The notes beneath the pieces are model-generated. The model made no database searches. It was not told where the DNA came from and saw only the letters and a list, made by a program, of their open reading frames with translations. Position numbers and translations under genes: made by a program. A stretch of DNA of 64,000 nucleotides from Escallonia rubra (Eukaryota; Streptophyta; Magnoliopsida; Escalloniales; Escalloniaceae), in assembly GCA_033065855.1 (NCBI GenBank), contig JAVXUO010001120.1, positions 1-64,000 on the forward strand, in the 5' to 3' direction. Positions 57,480 to 64,000 of this stretch are shown here, one piece after another; the stretch's first letter is position 1, and every line of letters begins with the position of its first letter.

Positions 57480-58776
57480 CCATAAATACGTGGTAGTCGT
57501 GACTCTTCATCCATTAGAACTTGCACTCCAATACATTGCAACAACGAGATATGTTGCATGCATACCCATTTGGAAGCTTCAAATTTTTTTACCCACTGAT
57601 AGACCTTCTCAACCTATTTCTTGTCTAGACAGTAATGTGCTTTCGAAAGTATCGAAATCCGCTGACTGTTTGAGGATCCAGGTCACAGTGTACACCCAAC
57701 CGTTGTAGATCTTTTTTCACTTTAAGGTTTCGATTTTCCTTGACATTCATCACTATATTGAACACATTATAGAAAATATTCTTCTCAATGTGCATCACAT
57801 CCATGTTGTTTCGAATAATGAATGTCATCCAGTAGTCTAATTCCTAGAAAATACATTCTTTCATCCAGTTGTGCTATTTCCCATATCTTTCAATCTTCTA
57901 ATCCCACACACCATTTTCATATGGGATGTGAGTATCAAGTGGCTCTAGGTGTGAGAGCACTTCTTCAACAGATGGATAGTCTAGTGTGACAACCTCACGC
58001 TCAATTTTTCTGTTGAATTTATCCTTCTGCATACGGAATTGATGGTCTGGTGGCAAAAGCTTACGGTGACATCCGAATCACGAGGGCTTCCCGCGATGTT
58101 TTAATGTATGACCAGGGTTCACGCCCATACAAGCAGGGCATGCTAACTTTCTATGTGTGCTCCAGCCACACGTCACTCCTAATGCGGTAAAGTTGTGTAT
58201 AGTCCGCATCAAAGATGCTCTCATATGAAAGTTCTATTTAAAGGATGCATCATAAGTTTTGACTCCATGGGCCCAAAGCTGTTTGAGCTTACCAATCAAT
58301 GGCCTTAAATACACATTTATGTCCTTACCAGGACTCTTCGGCCCTGGAATAAGTAACGACAAAAACATATACGACTTCTTCTTGCACATGCCTAGTGGAA
58401 GGTTATACGGCACAATAATAACAGGCCATGTGGAGTAAAGCGTGCTAGACTGTCCAAAATGATTGAACCCATCAGTTGCCAAACCAAGTCTAACATTCAG
58501 AACTTTTGGAGCAAAGGTTGGATGTCCGTGGTCAAATTCCTTCCACGTCTCCCTATCAGCGGGGTGTGTCAGCACTTCGACATCGTTGCTACGAGTCTCA
58601 CAGTGAGTCCTCATATGTTCATCCGTATTGGAGGAGTAGTACATCCTCTGAAGCCTAGGGGTAACCAAAAAAATATCACAATACCTTCCATGCAATATTT
58701 TTCTTCTTCCCTTCATCCGATTTATACCTCGGATCTGAATTTTGTCCCACAACAACTCTTCGGTATCTCTCAACAA
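57480..58776 (-). pseudogene. CACTA-C tnp2 (Transposase_21) domain
   Basis: The catalytic transposase domain is nearly complete: MYYSSNTDEHMRTHCET, HPADRETWKEFD, VRLGLATDGFNHFGQSS, YSTWPVIIVPYNLP, LIPGPKSPGKDINVYLRPLI, GVKTYDA, then GWSTHRKLACPACMG, TLKHRGKPS, MTFIIRNNMDVMHIEKNIFYN and NGYACNISRCCNV. Stops occur near 58234 (frame end), 58080, 57905 and 57840. It is inactive but much better preserved than in CACTA-B, where this core is deleted. Confidence 0.88.
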
Positions 58777-58974
58777 ATCATAAAACTGATGAGCCCCCTC
58801 ATTCGACTGTTAAAGACTATCATTACCGTGGCAGTCGCCACAGTCAATAATAGAATGCCCAACATCTAAAATCATATCTCGATAATCTTGTTGTGCCTCC
58901 ACCCTAACTTTAGCTTGACTAGCCGTGTTGGATGATAGTACTATTGTTTTCCTGTGCTACGTCCACCTTGTGTA

Positions 58975-59190
58975 TCCACCCATAAAACCGGACCGAAAAA
59001 GCCATTTTACCACCATTCTTTTTCACCAATTCAAAAACTCACTTTTATTGCATGGATGCCTTATCTTTTCAAGGTCAACACATGCAGGATGTACGTATGC
59101 GAACTCGAGAAATTCATCAACGCGATCCTAAAAAAATCATCATCATTTTTCCTTTTCATCCAACTTCGATCGACTGACATGACGACTGTG
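58975..59190 (-). pseudogene. CACTA-C transposase N-terminal (transposase-associated) domain
   Basis: The minus strand reads VDRSWMKRKNDDDFFRIALMNF and, after frame breaks, GIHAIKVSF, resembling the transposase-associated domain (family consensus begins with Met-Asp-Arg-Ser-Trp). A stop follows LTLKR at 59061-59063. The exon start corresponds to the point where CACTA-B homology is lost. Confidence 0.65.
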
Positions 59191-59939
59191 ATTACTGTAT
59201 ACCACCTTAAATTAAAACCAATAATTAGGTAGGGTCGAGATGAAAATGAATGCATGCATGTTACAACATGTCTATATCCCCTCCATTCTCTAATAGGTAA
59301 TGGTCCTATCCCTTTCAGAAAAGCACATGTCTATAAAACAGTTATCAACTCATGCTTAGTCCTATGTCTATGGAAAATTCAGCAGTACCTCCCCATATTT
59401 CTTTAAGTACACGACGTCGATTAGGTATTCTGACATTTGTCTAATCTTGCTCTTGCAAGATTTAACGGATATTAGACCACCATATTTTTATGCACCCAGA
59501 GAAACACTTGAGAACGTGTACCAAATATCCACGACATAGAACACAGAGCATGAGTCGATTCCCTCTTTTATAAACACTTAGCTTTTCCAAATTGTCCAAA
59601 CTGAACATCTAAAAACTCATTATAAAGCATTATTTTGTAATGAGTACTTCTGAACGGGAACTAAGGTTTTTTATGCATGCATGCGTTTAAAAATTAATAA
59701 CATATGCAACAATCTTTCCAAATATCAAAATTTTGAAAAGATGGAATTATTAGGTTAATTTGCAAGAACATGCCATAACCAAAATGATTAACTTTAGAAT
59801 TCGTTGACAACGAGTTAGACCAACTCATTGTCAATGAACTTTTCAAAATAGCAACGAATATTCCTAATGCGAGAACCTGACTCACGTTTCTTAGTGAAAT
59901 ATGGAGTTCATTCGCTGAGTTGATATTGTCCCACCTGTG

Positions 59940-60870
59940 ATTGTACGCGATGGGGTTTACGTATATAGTTAGGTTGTATTTAGGATAATTAATTAGGAAT
60001 GTGTTAGGGTTAATTGAGTTCATTAGGGTTAATCAAGGCTATTTAGGGCTCATTAGGATTTAGTTAGGGTTTATCAGGGCTAATTAGGGTTTAGTTACAG
60101 TAAGTGAGGTTTAAATAGGTTAATCAGGGTTTGTTTAAGATTTATCAGGGCAATTAGGATTTAATTAGGTTAATTAAGACTGATTAGGCTAGGTAGGTCT
60201 AATTAAAGCTAATTAGAGTTTAATTAATAGTTAATTAGGGTAAATTAGTGTTAATCATGGCAAATCAGTGGTAGTTAGGGTTAATTAGAGTTAGTTGGGT
60301 GTAATTAGGATTAATTACTATAAATTAAAGTTTAATTAACTATTAATTATGGTTAATCAGGATTAATTAGGGCTGATTAAGGCTAATTCAAGCTAATTAG
60401 GATTAATTTGAGTTAATTATGCTTAATTAGGGTTAATCAATATTAATAAGTGTTAATTAGGGTTAATTATGGCTAATTAGGGCTAGTTAAGGCTAAATAC
60501 TGTTAGTTAGAATTAATTAGAGTTAATTGGGTTTAATTAGAGTTAATTAAGGTTTAATTGGGAGTTAATTATGGTTAATCAATTTCAATCAGTGTTAATT
60601 AGAGCTAATTAGGGCTAGTTAGGCTAATTAGGGCTAATTCGAGCTATTTAGGATTAATTAGAGTTAATTGAGTTTAATTACACTTAATTAGTAATATTTA
60701 GGGTTTAAAGTAGAGTTGATTAGGGTTAATCGGTTTTAATTTAATTAGCCCTAATTAGCTAATTCGGCAAGTTATCGCTAATTAGAGCTGATTATGGTTA
60801 GTTATAATTAATTGAGTTTAATTAGGGTTTAATTAAGAGTTAATTAGAGTCAATTAGGGTGAATTAAGGT
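59940..60870 (-). repeat. Degenerate TTAATTAGGG tract in CACTA-C
   Basis: About 930 bp of imperfect GGGTTAATTA / GGGCTAATTA units of 9-12 bp occupy the intron between first exon and transposase. Read along the element it has the same orientation as the CACTA-B tract at 21851-22610. Confidence 0.88.
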
Positions 60871-61079
60871 TAACTAAACTTACAATATGTAACAATTTAC
60901 ACTATACATGCAATTACACTTTACATTACAACAAATTAAATTAAATTAAACCATATATTATAACAAATTCAAACTCACATGCCTTACACTATATGGGTTA
61001 AATTAAACCATACATTATAAGAAATTAGGGCTAAATGTACATACCGGTGGTGGCGCGATAGAGGAGGAACTATAAAGGG

Positions 61080-61760
61080 GTAGGGCATTGTAGGGGGGCT
61101 ATCACCACATGGAGTGGGGGGGGGGGGAGGAGATCGCTGGGGAAAGGCTAGTAATAGTGGCAGTGGTGGCTGTAATATTAGGGCGTCACTAGCTTTGGTG
61201 ATAGTATTGACAGTGGCTGCAAAAACAATTTTGGTGGTGGTATGGCGTCAGAAGTGGTGGTGATGGTGTTGCATCAGCGGCGTGATGGTAATGATGAGAT
61301 AGTTTGTGATGGTAATGGAGGTAGTGATGGTTGTGGGGTAGTCTAGGGATGGTAAATGATAGCGGTGATATTAGAGCGTCACTTGTGATAGTGTTGGTGA
61401 CAGCAGATATGGTGCTGGCATCATCAATGGTAGTGCTGGTGATAATAATGGTGTGGAGAAGACATCGACAATAATGGTCTAGTGATGGTGATAGCTATGA
61501 TAATGGCGGTCGTGGTGGCGATGTAACACCCTAGTGGTAGCGACGGTGATGGTGGTGGTGGCGCCAACATTGTTAAGGTGATCATATGGTGATGGCAATA
61601 GTGTGGCGATGTGCGGGCATTAGTCTAGTGGCGGGTATGATGGTAATAGTCAGAGTGGCGGTTTGGTTGGTGGTAATGGTGGTGATGATAGTCATAGTGG
61701 TGGTGACAATGAAACTGTTTTGGCAGCGGTAGTGGTGATGGTGCCGGTGGATTCATAAGT
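61080..61760 (+). repeat. GTG/GAT trinucleotide-rich tract
   Basis: About 680 bp are rich in GGTGGT, GATGGT and GGTAATGGT-like triplets. A G13 run lies near 61118. No start codon with a convincing domain was found. It may be worn coding repeat or simple sequence expanded beside the CACTA-C first exon. Confidence 0.7.
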
Positions 61761-62387
61761 AATCAAGATAACATAAATGGTCTAATAGGATTATAATGGT
61801 TTATGATTCAAGTAAATCAAAATCGCATCAAATCTAATCATTTTCCTTTAGATTTTATACAATAGAAACAAATCCAGTCAAATTTCATATAATATAAATT
61901 CAATCTCTTTTTTCATAGTCCAAAAAATAAGAAACAAATATTTAAAACAAAAATATGTCAATTTCATAATTCCAAACACACTTTGAAGCTTAGATTTTCG
62001 TTATGCAACACATAAATACATTATTTAAATTATATGTATTTAAATTGAATTGATAGGATTTTTGCCTTTCAAACCTCTGATCCATTATTATTTTTTAAAT
62101 ACAACTAAATAGTTGTTTAACAATTTTTTATTTAAAAAAATATTCATTTGTAAAATACAACTAAATAGGTGTCTTAGCCTTTAAAACCTCTAATTTTTTA
62201 TTTTTATTTTTTTTATTTATAAAATTTTAAAACTATAAATAATAGGAAGGTAACCTAGTTTCAATTCAATGACCTTCCTTCTTTCACTTCATAATTAAGT
62301 ACCTCCTTGTCGTGCATACTACGAAATTTTAGTTGGTGTTTTTAGAGATGCATGTACCACGAGACACGGCTAGGCATTGGAATTTTA
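61761..62387. other. AT-rich intergenic sequence, nothing recognised
   Basis: No coding frame, RNA gene or paired repeat is visible. The right edge is the target-site TTA of the Harbinger-like element. Confidence 0.5.
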
Positions 62388-63394
62388 GGCCCCGTACGCT
62401 TACCATATTTGTTTTCTGTATTCTGTATTCTGTTTTTGTTTTTAATATTTAGTATTCAGTTCTAAAATTGTATTTTGTTTTTAGTTTTTTCTGTATTCTA
62501 AACTTCAAATTTTCTTGTACGTTTACCATTCTCATTTCTATTTTTACCAACTTTTTTTTTGGATTGATTCTCCCTCTTCCCCTTCACGAGTTCCCTTTCC
62601 CTTCCCCTTCCCCTTCATTACCTTCACCGTAATCCCAACATCCTCAATCCCATCAAATACCCCACAAGTCCCTCCATTTCCACCGCCGACCACCACGGGC
62701 CACACTCTCGCCACCGCCACACCACCGCCACATCAAGTTCGTAGCCGTGCCAGCACCACAGCACAACCATTGTTCTACTGCCACCACATCATCACGGCCA
62801 CAACCCCACCAGCACCACATCACGACCATAACCCCGCGCTGACCCAACAACCCACCACCACAACCAATCCCACGATTGTTGCCTGAATTAGCGGCATCAG
62901 TCGATGAACCCACAAACCTGAATTCCACAGGCAACGACATGATCGACTGGATCTCCTTCGGCTGATGGGTTATGATGAGATGGTTGATCGACTGGAACAG
63001 AGCACAACCTTATAGATTTAGGCGTAGACCTCCATCGGCCGTCTGTCACTGCTTCAGCAATCCCGCCATGGATTCCGGTGAGATCTCCTTCGGATGGGAG
63101 TTGATTGTGTTCTGTGGGTCGAGAAAGAGCACAGCAAGATAGATAGCGAGAGAGGGGGAGAGAGAGAGCGGATGCAGCATATGGCAAAAGGAGACAAGAT
63201 CTGACAAGAGAATTCAGATAGTGGAAAAAAGTGAAAACACCGTTTAGGTGTTTTCACAATTTTTGCTACTATTTGGATATTTTACTCAAAACGGATTCAA
63301 AACAAAAAAAGAAAATGATAAAAGAAAGAAAAAAAAAAAGCTTTTTCATCATCATTGCTAAAAATATAAAACGAATTTCGTAAACGTACGGGCC
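62388..63394. mobile_element. PIF/Harbinger-like non-autonomous element
   Basis: The ends are GGCCCCGTACGCTTACC at left and CGTAAACGTACGGGCC at right (inverse GGCCCGTACGTTTACG). TTA flanks both sides (62385-62387 and 63395-63397), the target duplication of PIF/Harbinger and Tourist elements. AT-rich subterminal arms enclose a GC-rich core (about 62640-63250) with coding-like composition but no recognised domain or transposase. The core may be captured gene sequence. It ends about 290 bp before the start codon of the next gene. Confidence 0.82.
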
Positions 63395-63439
63395 TTAGCT
63401 ATTTGATTCTATATGTTTTCTCTTTTTCCCTGACCTTTG

Positions 63440-63445
63440 CACGTG
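63440..63445 (+). promoter_or_regulatory. G-box upstream of the last gene
   Basis: CACGTG lies about 240 bp before the start codon at 63686. G-boxes bind bHLH and bZIP factors. Role here is inferred from position. Confidence 0.4.
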
Positions 63446-63685
63446 CTGCCGCCAAAAGTCAGCCTTAAACAAATAAATTAAGCGGTTTGCGGCATTGCCA
63501 CACGTCTGCGGTTCCTTCGCCGTGCGTGTCCTGACGACCCGTTGGTGCTTTCCACAGCGACACTTGCTCACCACCTCTTACAAATCGGAAAACCATAACA
63601 TACCAGATTTCATTTCTGAACTCCAAAAACTATCAATCGCATTAAACCGTCAAACTGCAAAAACTTGCGTTTTGATGCTCCAACA

Positions 63686-64000
63686 ATGGCGAACAATATC
63701 ATTTCATCCTTAAAGATTCACAAGAAAAAACCCATGAAAAAGAAGAGGCCATTATTCAAGAAAATTGCAGACTATCTCAAATCAGACACCTACTTGTTTG
63801 CACCGCTGGTTTCTTCAGTCAAGGGGATCTCCAACACCAACTCTGGTAATCCGTGTTTTTGGTTTCTTCTTGGGGTTCTGAATGAATGGTTGTGTTGAAC
63901 GTATTAATGTTTTTAGGCGTGGAGGGAGAGAATGTATGTGAAGAAAACGAGAAGAATTTGCTGAAAAAGGTTGAGGACTATCTGAGATCAGATGTTTACA
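63686..64000 (+). CDS. Unrecognised plant gene, 5' exons (partial)
   Basis: The start at 63686 lies in ACAATGGC, a good plant context. Exon 1 (63686-63845) ends in a GTAATC donor. Exon 2 starts at 63917 after TTTTAG and stays open to the window edge; the split codon is glycine. The product begins MANNIISSLKIHKKKP with a Lys-rich N-terminus. It has LFKKIADYLKSDTYLFAPLV in exon 1 and a related LLKKVEDYLRSDVY in exon 2, so a motif of the form KKxxDYLxSDxY is repeated. I do not recognise the family. The basic start could be a nuclear or nucleolar signal; that is a guess. The low stop density, splice sites and repeated motif make it a real gene in my view. Confidence 0.7.

Larger units (their letters stand above)
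56398..61075 (-). mobile_element. CACTA (En/Spm) element, 5' part (CACTA-C)
   Basis: On the minus strand, from a GC-rich first exon near 61075 (GCGCCACCACCGGTATGT), come an intron with a TTAATTAGGG-type tract, a transposase-associated domain (about 59190-58980), tnp2 (58776-57480) and DUF4218 (57390-56796). Homology with CACTA-B continues to 56398 and stops at an LTR-like start. DUF4216 and the second gene are missing on this side. No CACTA terminus was found right of 61075. Stops are scattered through the transposase. Confidence 0.85.

Noticed and set aside
61080..61760. Possible Gly/Val-rich or His-rich protein from GTG repeats
   Set aside because: No long open frame with a start, and strong triplet bias; treated as simple sequence.
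62515..62886. A 123-residue Pro/Thr/His-rich frame
   Set aside because: Low-complexity reading of the GC-rich core of the Harbinger-like element; no domain, start context or splice support.
1..64000. tRNA or rRNA genes
   Set aside because: No cloverleaf with A and B boxes and no rRNA-like block was found by eye; primer-binding sites only mimic the tRNA-Met 3' end.

Overview
This is a window of a flowering-plant nuclear genome. The evidence is a spliced 11-exon CER3/WAX2 gene, GT-AG introns and plant-type Copia, Gypsy, CACTA, hAT and Harbinger elements. The species cannot be named from the sequence. Only two host genes are visible: a complete CER3-like cuticular wax gene (3913-9647, +) and the first exons of an unrecognised gene that runs off the right edge (63686-64000, +). 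Most of the remaining 55 kb or so is transposable elements nested in one another.

Layout. 1-2717: an internally deleted Copia element on the minus strand. 3231-9647: CER3 promoter region and gene. 9976-14330: a decayed LINE carrying an embedded, decayed Copia. 14703-18355: the 3' half of a CACTA (En/Spm) element on the minus strand (CACTA-A), holding a 1,045-bp hAT-like element. 18356-33287: a second CACTA on the plus strand (CACTA-B). It carries a GC-rich minisatellite block, a TTAATTAGGG-type repeat intron, two solo-LTR-like insertions and a second hAT-like element. 33288-53107: a Tekay/Del-like Gypsy element on the minus strand (Gypsy-E). Three later insertions sit in it: hAT-3, a non-autonomous LTR element of 5.3 kb (LARD-D), and a complete CACTA with 3-bp target duplications (CACTA-F) that carries a recognisable formin FH2 exon. 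53108-56397: LTR-like sequence with a CA-rich tract of about 1.4 kb. 56398-61075: the 5' half of a CACTA on the minus strand (CACTA-C), possibly the missing half of CACTA-A. 62388-63394: a PIF/Harbinger-like element upstream of the last gene.

How the parts relate. Order of insertion can be read directly in Gypsy-E: Gypsy-E came first, then hAT-3 and LARD-D entered its 3' LTR and CACTA-F entered its integrase. Each has its own target duplication. The two LTRs of LARD-D differ by only about 1% by eye, so it is young. Every retroelement or transposase reading frame seen is broken by stops, frameshifts or deletions, so no autonomous mobile element is evident. The least expected signals are the captured formin exon, a TTTAGCGAC motif shared by CACTA ends and by the LTRs of LARD-D relatives, and a roughly 67-bp tandem array built around a GC-rich inverted repeat.
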